From: Bradyrhizobium nitroreducens
GTDB lineage: Bacteria; Pseudomonadota; Alphaproteobacteria; Rhizobiales; Xanthobacteraceae
DNA: 64,000 nucleotides
Reading direction: 5' to 3'
Assembly: GCF_002776695.1 (NCBI RefSeq)
Contig: NZ_LFJC01000003.1
Span: forward strand, 3,740,709-3,804,708
Shown here in pieces: positions 8,722 through 17,315 of this stretch. The notes beneath the pieces were generated by a model, which saw nothing but the letters and a program-made list of their open reading frames with translations, was not told the DNA's origin and made no database searches. Position numbers and translations under genes: made by a program. The number at the start of each line of letters is the position of its first letter. Position 1 is the stretch's first letter.

Positions 8722-9114
8722 ATGGCTCGCGTCACCGTAGAAGATTGTATCGACAAGGTCGACAACCGGTTTGACTTGGTCCTGCTGGCCGCCCACCGTG
8801 CCCGCATGATTTCGTCCGGTTCACAACTAACGGTTGACCGCGATAACGACAAGAACCCTGTTGTGTCTTTGCGCGAAATTGCCGACACGACCATTTCGCC
8901 GGAGGACCTCCGCGAGGAGCTGGTGCACTCGCTCCAGAAGTTCGTCGAGGTCGACGAGCCCGAGCCGGACACGGTGCCGCTGATCGGTTCCGCGGGTGCA
9001 AGCGTCGATGCGGACGATACCGAAGTCGCCGTCGAACGCATGACCGAAGAGGAGCTCCTGAAGGGTCTCGAAGGCCTCGCCCCGCCCGAGGAGCAGCCCG
9101 AGGAAGACGAGTAA
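8722..9114 (+). CDS. rpoZ: RNA polymerase omega subunit
   Basis: The 130-residue omega subunit helps assembly of the beta' subunit into RNA polymerase. The start MARVTVEDCIDKVDNRFDLV, the helix LLAAHRARMISSG and the N-K-P-V motif (DNDKNPVVSLREIAD) are diagnostic. The acidic C-terminal tail (EEQPEEDE) is the longer form usual in alphaproteobacteria. A terminator follows and rsh lies downstream on the same strand, the classic rpoZ-spoT neighbourhood. Confidence 0.97.
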   Translation: MARVTVEDCIDKVDNRFDLVLLAAHRARMISSGSQLTVDRDNDKNPVVSLREIADTTISPEDLREELVHSLQKFVEVDEPEPDTVPLIGSAGASVDADDTEVAVERMTEEELLKGLEGLAPPEEQPEEDE

Positions 9115-9151
9115 ATCGTCAGTCGCGATCGTCGATTTCTTGTGATCTTAT

Positions 9152-9187
9152 CAAAGGCCCGAACCGTTGTTCGGGCCTTTGCTTTTG
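9152..9187 (+). terminator. rho-independent terminator after rpoZ
   Basis: CAAAGGCCCGAAC and GTTCGGGCCTTTG form a 13-bp stem closing a short CGTT-type loop, followed by CTTTTG. It separates rpoZ from rsh. Confidence 0.9.
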
Positions 9188-9320
9188 TTGACGTTTTCGT
9201 GGTTACCATAGCGTTGTCGGTTGGCGACGTGTCCTGTCACTGAATTGATCGGACACGAGCGCGATCGGAGCTAAGATGTATACAACGGGCCGCCGCGGGC
9301 TCGTTTGAAGGCAGGACGGC

Positions 9321-11606
9321 ATGGTATATCGGCGTCGCAGATCCACGCAGATGCAGGCCGCAACCGAATCGGTTGCCGTGGCCCCGACTGCGCCGGTCGC
9401 GCGCCCGGCCAAGCCGCGCGCGCGCATGATGCGTCAATATGACCTCGTCGAGCGCGTCAGGTCCTACAATCCCAACACCAACGAAGACCTGCTGAACCGC
9501 GCCTATGTCTACGCCATGAAGGCGCATGGCTCGCAGACCCGGGCCTCGGGCGATCCGTATTTCTCGCACCCGCTCGAAGTGGCGGCGATTCTCACCGACC
9601 TCAAGCTCGACGACGCCACCATCGTGGCCGCGCTGCTCCACGACACCATCGAGGATACCGAAGCGACGCGGGCCGAGATCGACCAGATCTTCGGGCCGGA
9701 GATCGGCGCGCTGGTCGAGGGCCTGACCAAGCTGAAGCGGCTGGAGCTGGTGTCGCGGGAGGCCAAGCAGGCCGAGAATCTGCGCAAATTGTTGCTGGCC
9801 ATTGCCGATGATGTCCGTGTGCTTCTGGTCAAGCTCGCCGACCGTCTGCACAACATGCGCACGCTGGACTTCGTGCCGACGGAATCGCGCAGGCGCATCG
9901 CCGAGGAGACGCTCGACATCTATGCGCCGCTCGCCGGGCGCATGGGCATGCAGGAAATGCGCGAGGAGCTGGAGGATCTGTCCTTCCGCACCCTCGATCC
10001 CGAAGCCTATTCGGTCGTGATGCAGCGCCTCGATGCGCTCGCCGAGCGCAACCGTAATCTGATCGGCGAGATCGAGGACCAGCTCTCCAACAACCTGCGC
10101 CACCGGGGCTTGGGCGCGCGGGTCTATGGCCGCCGCAAGAAGCCGTTCTCGATCTGGACCAAGATGGAGCGCAAGTCGGTCGGCTTCGAGCAATTGTCCG
10201 ACATCTTCGGCTTCCGCCTCGTCGTCAACGACATCGAGGCCTGCTACCGCGCGCTCGGCATCGTCCACACCACCTGGCCGGTCGTGCCGGGGCGCTTCAA
10301 GGACTACATCTCGACGCCGAAGCAGAACGACTATCGCTCGATCCACACCACGGTGATCGGCCCCGGCAACCAGCGCGTCGAGCTGCAGATCCGCACCGAG
10401 GCGATGGACCAGATCGCCGAGCGCGGCATCGCCGCGCATGTGTTCTACAAAGAGGGCGTCGGCTCGCCGACCGAATTCCTCAAGCGCGAATCCAACGCCT
10501 TCGCCTGGCTGCGCCACACCATCGGCATCCTCTCGGAGAGCGCCAATCCGGAGGAATTCCTCGAGCACACCAAGCTCGAGCTGTTCCACGACCAGGTGTT
10601 CTGCTTCACCCCGAAGGGCAAGCTGATCGCGCTGCCGCGCCATGCCAACGTGATCGACTTCGCCTATGCCGTGCACACCGACGTCGGCAACAGCGCTGTC
10701 GGCTGCAAGATCAACGGCCAGTTCGCGCCGCTGTCCTCGGAGCTGCAGAACGGCGACGAGGTCGAGGTGCTGACCTCGGAAGCGCAATCGGCGCCGCCCT
10801 CGGCCTGGGAAACGCTTGCGGTCACCGGCAAGGCGCGCGCCGCGATCCGCCGCGCCACGCGGACTGCGGTGCGCGATCAATATGCTGGCCTCGGACGGCG
10901 CATCGTGGAACGCCTGTTCGAGCGCGCCAAGATCGAATATGCCGACGACAAGCTCAAGGGCGCGCTGCCGCGGCTCGCGCGGACGTCGATCGAGGACGTG
11001 ATGGCGGCCGTGGGGCGCGGCGAGATCAAGGCCTCCCACGTCGCGCGCGCGATGTATCCCGACTACAAGGAGGAGCGCATCGCGCGCTACGGCGCGAAGA
11101 AGGGACTTGCCGCCAAGCTCAAGGAGAAGTCCTCGGAGCCGCCGCGCAGCCCGGTCGCGATTCCGATCCGCGGCATCAATTCCGATCTGCCGATCAAGTT
11201 CGCGCCGAACGGCGGCGCCGTGCCCGGAGACCGCATCGTCGGCATCGTCACGCCGGGCGAGGGGATCACGATCTACCCGATCCAGGCGCCGGCGCTGAAG
11301 GATTTCGAGGAGGAGCCGGAGCGCTGGCTCGACGTCCGCTGGGACATCGAGGACTCCGCGCCGCAGCGTTTCCCGGCCCGCATCAAGGTCGAGAACGTCA
11401 ACGAGCCCGGCGCGCTGGCGCAGATCGCGACCGTGATCGCCGAGCACGACGGCAACATCGACAACATCAGCATGCAGCGCCGCTCGCCGGACTTCACGGA
11501 GACGACGATCGATCTCGAAGTCTACGATCTGAAGCATCTGAGCGCGATCCTGGCCCAGCTGCGCGCGAAGGCGGTCGTCGCCAAGGTCGAACGTGTTAAT
11601 GGATAA
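9321..11606 (+). CDS. rsh: bifunctional (p)ppGpp synthetase/hydrolase (Rel/Spo homolog)
   Basis: A 761-residue cytoplasmic enzyme that makes and degrades the alarmone (p)ppGpp. In order: a divergent Ala/Pro-rich N-terminus (to about residue 35); the HD hydrolase domain with SHPLEVAAIL and the active-site HDTIEDT; and the synthetase domain with DIFGFRLVVND, NDYRSIHTTV and QIRTEAMD, where GRFKD is the RxKD form found in bifunctional enzymes rather than the ExDD of RelA. A TGS domain follows (VFCFTPKGKLIALP), and the C-terminal ACT domain covers VNEPGALAQIATVIAEHDGNI. Both catalytic sites look intact. This is likely the sole long RSH of the cell, as in other Rhizobiales. A two-hairpin repeat separates it from pdxJ. 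Confidence 0.96.
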   Translation: MVYRRRRSTQMQAATESVAVAPTAPVARPAKPRARMMRQYDLVERVRSYNPNTNEDLLNRAYVYAMKAHGSQTRASGDPYFSHPLEVAAILTDLKLDDATIVAALLHDTIEDTEATRAEIDQIFGPEIGALVEGLTKLKRLELVSREAKQAENLRKLLLAIADDVRVLLVKLADRLHNMRTLDFVPTESRRRIAEETLDIYAPLAGRMGMQEMREELEDLSFRTLDPEAYSVVMQRLDALAERNRNLIGEIEDQLSNNLRHRGLGARVYGRRKKPFSIWTKMERKSVGFEQLSDIFGFRLVVNDIEACYRALGIVHTTWPVVPGRFKDYISTPKQNDYRSIHTTVIGPGNQRVELQIRTEAMDQIAERGIAAHVFYKEGVGSPTEFLKRESNAFAWLRHTIGILSESANPEEFLEHTKLELFHDQVFCFTPKGKLIALPRHANVIDFAYAVHTDVGNSAVGCKINGQFAPLSSELQNGDEVEVLTSEAQSAPPSAWETLAVTGKARAAIRRATRTAVRDQYAGLGRRIVERLFERAKIEYADDKLKGALPRLARTSIEDVMAAVGRGEIKASHVARAMYPDYKEERIARYGAKKGLAAKLKEKSSEPPRSPVAIPIRGINSDLPIKFAPNGGAVPGDRIVGIVTPGEGITIYPIQAPALKDFEEEPERWLDVRWDIEDSAPQRFPARIKVENVNEPGALAQIATVIAEHDGNIDNISMQRRSPDFTETTIDLEVYDLKHLSAILAQLRAKAVVAKVERVNG

Positions 11607-11610
11607 GTTC

Positions 11611-11686
11611 TGTCGTTGCCGGGCTAGACCCGGCAACCCATCTCTCCGAAGAGGATGGATGCGCGGGTCGCGCCCGCGCATGACAA
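11611..11686. repeat. paired-hairpin intergenic repeat (BIME-like)
   Basis: There are two near-perfect hairpins in tandem: TTGCCGGG-5-CCCGGCAA at 11616-11636 and ATGCGCGGG-5-CCCGCGCAT at 11659-11681. The arrangement and wording are typical of short palindromic repeats scattered in Bradyrhizobium intergenic regions. It could also act as a transcript 3'-end stabiliser between rsh and pdxJ. Confidence 0.7.
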
Positions 11687-11703
11687 GTTGAGAGAGTTCT
11701 AGA

Positions 11704-12456
11704 ATGCCCGCAATTCCGCTTCGCCTCGGCGTCAATATCGATCACGTCGCAACCGTGCGTAACGCGCGCGGCGGTCGCCATCCCGATCCGGTGCGCGCAG
11801 CGCTGCTGGCGATCGAAGCGGGTGCCGACGGCATCACCGCCCATTTGCGCGAGGATCGCCGGCACATCCGCGACGAGGACATGGCGCGGCTGAAGGCTGA
11901 GATCTCCAAGCCGCTCAATTTCGAGATGGCGGCGACCGACGACATGATGCGCATCTCGCTCGCCACCAAGCCGCACGCCGTGTGCCTGGTGCCGGAGCGT
12001 CGGCAGGAGGTGACCACCGAAGGCGGGTTGGACGTCGTCGGCCAGCACAATGCGCTCGCGCCCTATATTGCGCGGCTGAGCGATGCCGGTATTCGGGTTT
12101 CGCTGTTCATCGCCGCCGATCCCGCCCAGATCGAGATGGCGGCGCGGCTGCGCGCGCCCGTGATCGAGATCCACACTGGCGCCTGGTGCGACGCCGTCAC
12201 CGACGGCCACACCGAGAAAGCCGAGGCCGAGTGGAAGCGGATCGTGGCGGGGGTGAAGCTGGCCAGGGCGGCCGGGCTGGAGGTCCATGCCGGGCACGGG
12301 CTCGACTATGCGACGGCGGAGACGATCGCGGCACTGCCCGAGATCATGGAGCTCAACATCGGCTATTACATGATCGGCGAAGCGCTGTTCGTCGGGCTGG
12401 CCGAGACGGTGCGCAGCATGCGCGCGGCGATGGACCGCGGTCGGAGCCGGGCATGA
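11704..12456 (+). CDS. pdxJ: pyridoxine 5'-phosphate synthase
   Basis: The 250-residue TIM barrel closes the pyridine ring of vitamin B6 from 1-deoxyxylulose 5-phosphate and 3-amino-1-hydroxyacetone 1-phosphate. The family start RLGVNIDHVATVRNARGG is clear. Further signatures are GADGITAHLREDRRHI, LVPERRQEVTTEGGLDV, RVSLFIAAD, EIHTGAW and GLEVHAGHGLDYATA. Its TGA overlaps the ATG of acpS (ATGA), indicating translational coupling. The pdxJ-acpS-lepB-rnc-era-recO order is conserved in alphaproteobacteria. Confidence 0.97.
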   Translation: MPAIPLRLGVNIDHVATVRNARGGRHPDPVRAALLAIEAGADGITAHLREDRRHIRDEDMARLKAEISKPLNFEMAATDDMMRISLATKPHAVCLVPERRQEVTTEGGLDVVGQHNALAPYIARLSDAGIRVSLFIAADPAQIEMAARLRAPVIEIHTGAWCDAVTDGHTEKAEAEWKRIVAGVKLARAAGLEVHAGHGLDYATAETIAALPEIMELNIGYYMIGEALFVGLAETVRSMRAAMDRGRSRA

Positions 12457-12872
12457 TCATCGGCATCGGCTCCGACCTGATCGACATCACCCGCGTTGCC
12501 AAGGTGATCGAGCGTCACGGCGAGCGCTTCCTCGACCGCATCTTCACCGCGGCCGAGCGGGCCAAGGCGGAGCGCCGCGCCAAGAACGAGAAGATGGTGG
12601 TTGCGACCTACGCCAAGCGCTTCGCCGCCAAGGAGGCCTGCTCCAAGGCGCTCGGCACCGGCATCAGGCGCGGCGTCTGGTGGCGCGACATGGGGGTGGT
12701 CAACCTGCCGGGCGGGCGGCCGACCATGCAACTGACTGGCGGCGCCCTGGCCCGGCTTCAGGCCCTGACACCTGAGGGGTTCGAGGCCAGGATCGACCTT
12801 TCGATCACCGACGACTGGCCGCTGGCGCAGGCCTTCGTCATCATTTCCGCCGTCCCGCTGCCGAAACCCTGA
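12453..12872 (+). CDS. acpS: holo-[acyl-carrier-protein] synthase
   Basis: The 139-residue trimeric enzyme transfers 4'-phosphopantetheine from CoA to acyl carrier protein, activating it for fatty acid synthesis. Diagnostic motifs are IIGIGSDLIDITRV (metal-binding Asp), the segment around FTAAERAKA, and KRFAAKEACSKALGTG with the catalytic Glu. The start overlaps the end of pdxJ by four bases. Confidence 0.96.
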   Translation: MIIGIGSDLIDITRVAKVIERHGERFLDRIFTAAERAKAERRAKNEKMVVATYAKRFAAKEACSKALGTGIRRGVWWRDMGVVNLPGGRPTMQLTGGALARLQALTPEGFEARIDLSITDDWPLAQAFVIISAVPLPKP

Positions 12873-13122
12873 CGGGGTCTCGGATATTTCATGATTATCG
12901 ATTATAAATCAATGCCTTATCCAATTTTGATGCGATCCTTGATTGCGTGGCCTCCGACAACCGTCTAAAAGTCCGCGGACGCAAATCAGCCTGGGCGAAT
13001 TCGGCTTTACGCCGGAATTGGCCCTCACTGTCAGAATCAGGACAATCTCCTTGCGCCGCGAACCGGTGGGCCGTTCGCTGGAGGAGGGCGCTCTGTGATC
13101 GCCGGCCGGAATTGAGAGAGCA

Positions 13123-13887
13123 ATGAGCGTGACTTCGGGAACGAAAACTGAGAGCGGCGTCGGCGAAACGATCCGGGTCGTGATCCACGCTCTCCTGATC
13201 GCGCTGGTGATCCGCACCTTCCTGTTCCAGCCTTTCAACATCCCGTCCGGCTCGATGAAGGCGACGCTGCTGGTCGGCGACTATCTGTTCGTCTCGAAAT
13301 ATTCCTACGGCTACAGCCACTATTCGATTCCGTTCTCGCCGCCGCTGTTCTCCGGGCGGATCTGGGGCTCGGACCCGCAGCGCGGCGACATCGTCGTGTT
13401 TCGGCTGCCGAAGGACGATTCCACCGACTACATCAAGCGCGTGATCGGTCTTCCCGGCGACCGCATCCAGATGCGGGACGGGCTGCTCTACATCAACGAC
13501 ACGCCGGTCGAGCGGCAGCGGATGAGCGAATATGTCGGCGAGGAGCCGTGCGGCTCGGAAGGTGGCGGCATCTCCCGGGTGAAGCGCTGGAAGGAAACGC
13601 TGCCGAACGGCGTGTCCTATGAGACGCTCGATTGCGCCGACAACGGCTATGTGGACAACACCAACGTCTACACAGTCCCATCAGGCCATTTCTTCATGAT
13701 GGGGGACAACCGCGACAACTCCACCGACAGCCGCTTTCTCGGCCAGGTCGGCTATGTCCCGCAGGAGAATCTGATCGGCCGCGCCCAGATGATCTTCTTC
13801 TCCATCGGCGAAGGCGAGCACGCCTGGATGTTCTGGCGCTGGCCGTGGGCGGTGCGCTGGAATCGCTTCTTCAAAATCGTCCGATGA
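13123..13887 (+). CDS. lepB: signal peptidase I
   Basis: The 254-residue membrane protease cleaves signal peptides from Sec- and Tat-exported proteins. One N-terminal membrane segment (VVIHALLIALVIRTFLF) anchors it, and the catalytic domain faces the periplasm. The catalytic Ser44 lies in NIPSGSMKATL and the general-base Lys105 in DYIKRVIGLPGD; GHFFMMGDNRDNSTDSR is the third conserved box. A 250-bp gap precedes it, including an AT-rich stretch (about 12885-12935) unlike the surrounding DNA, which may hold the promoter. Its TGA overlaps the rnc start. Confidence 0.96.
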   Translation: MSVTSGTKTESGVGETIRVVIHALLIALVIRTFLFQPFNIPSGSMKATLLVGDYLFVSKYSYGYSHYSIPFSPPLFSGRIWGSDPQRGDIVVFRLPKDDSTDYIKRVIGLPGDRIQMRDGLLYINDTPVERQRMSEYVGEEPCGSEGGGISRVKRWKETLPNGVSYETLDCADNGYVDNTNVYTVPSGHFFMMGDNRDNSTDSRFLGQVGYVPQENLIGRAQMIFFSIGEGEHAWMFWRWPWAVRWNRFFKIVR

Positions 13888-14720
13888 AAGACGAAGCCAA
13901 GGACATCGCGGCCGAACCGATCGAGGCACAAGCGGGCCTCGACGGCGAAGCTGCGACCAGGGCTGCTGCAGGCAAGGCGCCCGCGAAGAAGAAGCGGACG
14001 CGGAGCAGCAAGACCAAGGGCACCGATGCCAACGCGGCTCTCGAGGCGCGCATCGGCCACAAATTCGCCGACCCGAACATGCTGATGCAGGCAATCACCC
14101 ATGTCTCGGCGCTGAAGTCCGGGCGCAAGCGCGGCGACAGCTATCAACGGCTGGAATTCCTCGGCGACCACGTGCTCGGGCTCGTCGTCTCCGACATGCT
14201 CTATCATGCGTTCCCCAACGCCGACGAGGGCGAGCTGTCCAAGCGACTTGCCGAGCTCGTGCGCAAGGAGAGCTGCGCCGACGTCGCCAAGTCGCTCGGT
14301 CTGCTCGACGACATCAAGCTCGGCTCGGTCGGCTCCAGCGCCGACGCGCGCCTGCGCAAGTCCATCCTCGGCGACATCTGCGAGGCCGTGATCGGCGCCG
14401 TCTTCCTCGACGGCGGCTACGCGGCGGCGTCCGAATTCGTCAAGCGCAACTGGACCGAGCGCATGCACAAGCCGCGCCGTCCCTTGCGCGACCCCAAGAC
14501 CGTGCTGCAGGAATGGGCGCAGGGGAAGGGGCTGCCGACGCCGGTTTACCGCGAGGTCGAGCGCACCGGCCCGCATCATGATCCGCAATTCCGCGTCGCG
14601 GTGGACCTGCCGGGGCTCGCGCCGGCCGAAGGCATCGGCGGCAGCAAGCGCGCGGCAGAGAAGGTGGCGGCTTCAGTGATGATCGAGCGAGAAGGTGTTG
14701 GCGGCAGCAATGACGGCTGA
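13884..14720 (+). CDS. rnc: ribonuclease III
   Basis: The 278-residue double-strand-specific RNase processes rRNA precursors and structured mRNAs. Residues about 1-50 are an unusual Ala/Lys-rich, charged extension. The catalytic domain has the signature RLEFLGDHVLGLVVSD, with metal ligands also in GDICEAVIGAVFLDGG. A C-terminal double-stranded-RNA-binding domain follows (DPKTVLQEWAQ through SKRAAEKVAASVMIE). The start ATG at 13884 overlaps the lepB stop (ATGA). The open frame continues upstream inside lepB but without a better start. It overlaps era by 11 bases. Confidence 0.96.
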   Translation: MKDEAKDIAAEPIEAQAGLDGEAATRAAAGKAPAKKKRTRSSKTKGTDANAALEARIGHKFADPNMLMQAITHVSALKSGRKRGDSYQRLEFLGDHVLGLVVSDMLYHAFPNADEGELSKRLAELVRKESCADVAKSLGLLDDIKLGSVGSSADARLRKSILGDICEAVIGAVFLDGGYAAASEFVKRNWTERMHKPRRPLRDPKTVLQEWAQGKGLPTPVYREVERTGPHHDPQFRVAVDLPGLAPAEGIGGSKRAAEKVAASVMIEREGVGGSNDG

Positions 14721-15636
14721 AGCAAGCGGCGAGACGCCCCCTGCGACGCGCTGCGGTTTCGTTGCGCTGATCGGCGCGCCGAATGTCGGCAAGTCCACGC
14801 TGGTCAACGCGCTGGTCGGGGCCAAGGTCACGATCGTCTCGCGCAAGGTGCAGACCACGCGCGCGCTGATCCGCGGCATCGTCATCGAGAACAACGCACA
14901 GATCATTCTGGTCGACACGCCCGGCATCTTCCTGCCCAAGCGCCGGCTCGACCGCGCCATGGTTTCGACCGCCTGGAGCGGGGCGCATGACGCCGATCTC
15001 GTCTGCGTGCTGCTCGACGCCAAGACCGGGATCGACGAGGAGGCCGAGGCAATCCTCACCAAGGCGGCCAGCGTCAATCACGAGAAGATTCTCGTCATCA
15101 ACAAGGTCGATCTGGTCCAGCGCGAGAAGCTGCTGGCGCTGGCGCAGGCCGCCAACGAGCGCATGAAGTTCGCGCGCACCTTCATGATCGCGGCGATCTC
15201 GGGCGACGGCGTCGACGACCTCCGCAAGACTCTCTCCGAGATGGTGCCGCCGGGTCCGTTCCTTTACCCTGAGGACCAGATGTCCGACGCGCCGATGCGG
15301 CAGCTGGCGGCCGAGATCACGCGCGAAAAAATCTATCAGAAGCTGCACCAGGAATTGCCCTACCAGTCCACGGTCGAGACCGACAAGTGGGAGGAGCGCA
15401 AGGACAAGTCGGTGCGCATCGAGCAGACGATCTTCGTGGAGCGCGAAAGCCAGCGCAAGATCGTGCTCGGCAAGGGCGGCGCCACCATCAAGTCGATCGG
15501 CGCGGACTCGCGCAAGGAGCTGATGCAGATCCTGGACGTGCCGGTGCATCTGTTCCTGTTCGTCAAGGTGCGCGAGAACTGGGGCGACGATCCCGATCGC
15601 TACCGCGAGATGGGCCTGGACTTTCCGAGAGAATAA
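14710..15636 (+). CDS. era: GTPase Era
   Basis: The 308-residue essential GTPase binds the 3' end of 16S rRNA and helps mature the 30S subunit. The nucleotide-binding motifs are GAPNVGKST (G1), DTPG (G3) and NKVD (G4). The C-terminal KH RNA-binding domain includes KIVLGKGGATIKSIG. I take the ATG at 14710; an in-frame GTG at 14695 would add five residues. It overlaps rnc by 11 bases, the usual rnc-era coupling. Confidence 0.97.
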   Translation: MTAEASGETPPATRCGFVALIGAPNVGKSTLVNALVGAKVTIVSRKVQTTRALIRGIVIENNAQIILVDTPGIFLPKRRLDRAMVSTAWSGAHDADLVCVLLDAKTGIDEEAEAILTKAASVNHEKILVINKVDLVQREKLLALAQAANERMKFARTFMIAAISGDGVDDLRKTLSEMVPPGPFLYPEDQMSDAPMRQLAAEITREKIYQKLHQELPYQSTVETDKWEERKDKSVRIEQTIFVERESQRKIVLGKGGATIKSIGADSRKELMQILDVPVHLFLFVKVRENWGDDPDRYREMGLDFPRE

Positions 15637-15657
15637 CCAAGAACAGATCGGTATCCG

Positions 15658-16038
15658 ATGAGCGTGCCCACCAACGTCCGGCGCTTCGAAGCGCTGCTCT
15701 ATGCATCGTTGATGCTGGATGCCGTCTCGGTCGCGGTGCAGGACCGCACGCCCAATGCCGAGATGACCGAGCAGATGATCATGACGGCGACCTTGCTCGC
15801 CGGCGGCATGATTCTGCTGCTGGTCTACTTCGTCCGGCTCGCCGCGCATGGGCGCAAGAACTGGCCGCGCTGGGTGCTGGCGGCAGCGCTCGTGCTGTCG
15901 GTGATATCGCTCGGCCAGATCATCGGCGAGAAGGGCTTGGAGCTCGACAGCGCCATCGAGATCGTGTCCTGCGCGCTGACGACGATGGGCCTGTATTTCT
16001 CCTTCAGCGGCGACGCGCAGGGCTGGTTCAACGCCTAG
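15658..16038 (+). CDS. small integral membrane protein of unknown function
   Basis: A 126-residue protein not assigned to a known function. It has about four hydrophobic segments: FEALLYASLMLDAVSVAV, TATLLAGGMILLLVYFVRL, WVLAAALVLSVISLGQII and IVSCALTTMGLYFSF. The N-terminus is short and polar. It sits between era and recO, starting 21 bases after era, so it probably shares that transcript. Proteins of this size and layout occur at the same place in relatives (from memory). No motif suggests a role. Confidence 0.75.
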   Translation: MSVPTNVRRFEALLYASLMLDAVSVAVQDRTPNAEMTEQMIMTATLLAGGMILLLVYFVRLAAHGRKNWPRWVLAAALVLSVISLGQIIGEKGLELDSAIEIVSCALTTMGLYFSFSGDAQGWFNA

Positions 16039-16080
16039 CGTCATTCCGGGTTCGCCTCTTCGAGGCGCCCCGGAATGACG
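16039..16080. repeat. palindromic intergenic repeat
   Basis: Outer arms CGTCATTCCGGG and CCCCGGAATGACG enclose a smaller stem around TTCGCCTCTTCGAGGCG. It has the same outer arms as the larger palindrome at 62114-62196. It lies immediately after the stop of the membrane-protein gene and could act as a bidirectional terminator or transcript end. Confidence 0.75.
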
Positions 16081-16127
16081 GTGACGAGAGCGCTGCGCTC
16101 CTCGCTGGAATCCTGTAATCTATCCAC

Positions 16128-16880
16128 ATGGAATGGACCGACGAAGGCATCGTGCTGGGCGTGCGGCGGCATGGCGAATCGAGCGCCATTGTCGAGCTCC
16201 TGACCCGCGCGCATGGCCGGCATCTCGGTCTTGTTCGTGGCGGTGCCAGCTCGCGGCTGCGGCCGCTGCTGCAGCCGGGGAACAGCGTCAGCGCGGTGTG
16301 GCGGGCGCGGCTCGACGAGCATCTCGGCACCTATGCCATCGAGGGGCTGAAGCTGCGCGCGGCCACGCTGCTGGGATCGTCCCATGGGGTCTACGGCGTC
16401 ACCCATCTCGCCTCGGTCGCGCGGCTGCTGCCGGAACGCGATCCGCACGAGGAGATTTTTGCGCTGCTCGAACATTCGCTGGATGATTTCGACGACATCG
16501 GCAGCGCTGCCGTCCACCTGATCCATTTCGAGCTGGCGATGCTGGCCGAACTCGGTTTCGGGCTGGCACTGGAGAATTGCGCGGTGACCGGCGAGACCAC
16601 CGACCTCATCTATGTCTCGCCGAAATCCGGCGGGGCGGTGTCGCGTGGCGCCGGCGAGCCGTGGCGCGACCGGCTGCTGCGGCTGCCGCCTTTCCTGCGT
16701 CATGGCGAGACCGCCAGCGAGCTCACGGACCAGGATCTGCAGGATGGCTTTCAGCTGACGGGCCTCTTCCTGCAGCGCCACGTGCTGGAGCCGCGCGGGC
16801 AGGGCCATTCCGACGCGCGGGCAGGCTTCATCAACGCCCTGACCCGGCAGCAGGCGAGGGCGGCCATCTCCGCGCCATGA
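16128..16880 (+). CDS. recO: DNA repair protein RecO
   Basis: The 250-residue recombination mediator helps RecR and RecF load RecA on SSB-coated single-stranded DNA. The N-terminal OB-fold begins MEWTDEGIVLGVRRHGESSAIVELLTRAHG and continues with LVRGGASSRLRPLLQPG. The helical part includes ESLxLLP-like ARLLPERDPHEEIFALLEHSL, and the C-terminus follows the family pattern. The zinc-binding Cys set seen in some RecO proteins is not evident (one Cys only). It is the end of the lepB-rnc-era block. Confidence 0.93.
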   Translation: MEWTDEGIVLGVRRHGESSAIVELLTRAHGRHLGLVRGGASSRLRPLLQPGNSVSAVWRARLDEHLGTYAIEGLKLRAATLLGSSHGVYGVTHLASVARLLPERDPHEEIFALLEHSLDDFDDIGSAAVHLIHFELAMLAELGFGLALENCAVTGETTDLIYVSPKSGGAVSRGAGEPWRDRLLRLPPFLRHGETASELTDQDLQDGFQLTGLFLQRHVLEPRGQGHSDARAGFINALTRQQARAAISAP

Positions 16881-16979
16881 GCAAAGCGGGACTCTGCCTT
16901 GCTCCTTCACATGAGGTTCCCCGGAACGAAATCGGGGTGGTCGAGTTCGCCCTGAGGTTCCACAACGGGGACAGCCTAA

Positions 16980-17255
16980 ATGTTGATCAGGGGATTCGCC
17001 TTGTCCGCGGCGCTGCTCGCGTTTGCGCCTGATGCCATGGCCGGAGAGCCGCAGCCGGGCGTGTTCCGGCGCGCCTCGTGCACCGTCGTGCGGTACTATG
17101 TGGCCAAATATTCCGCTGCAGCCGCAGAGACATGGGCCCGGTCGAAGGGCGCGACGGAGGCCGAAATCGAGGCCGCCCGGCGTTGCCTGACCAATGCGCC
17201 GGCACCTAGCCAGGCCCAGACCCCGACTGTGACGGCCGGCTGGGCCGGCCAATAG
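16980..17255 (+). CDS. small exported protein of unknown function
   Basis: A 91-residue protein with a signal peptide (LIRGFALSAALLAFAPDAMAGEP, likely cut after AMA). The mature part has two Cys (RRASCTVVRYY and ARRCLTNAP) that could form a disulfide, and a YSAAAAETWARSKGATEAEIEAARRC segment that reads like a compact helical motif. I do not recognise the family. Upstream at 16923-16947 there is GGAAC, 16 bases, AGTT, a near match to the EcfG stress promoter, about 33 bases before the start. It lies between recO and parC. Confidence 0.7.
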   Translation: MLIRGFALSAALLAFAPDAMAGEPQPGVFRRASCTVVRYYVAKYSAAAAETWARSKGATEAEIEAARRCLTNAPAPSQAQTPTVTAGWAGQ

Positions 17256-17315
17256 GCCGCCCCCGGGAACCAATCCATCCTTGCCCGATTTCCTTCCACG
17301 GTTTAACCGGGCGGC

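Noticed and set aside
9237..11735. 832-codon open frame antisense to rsh
   Set aside because: Shadow of the sense gene, rich in Arg, Asp, Leu and Val as expected for the reverse complement of a GC-rich coding region.
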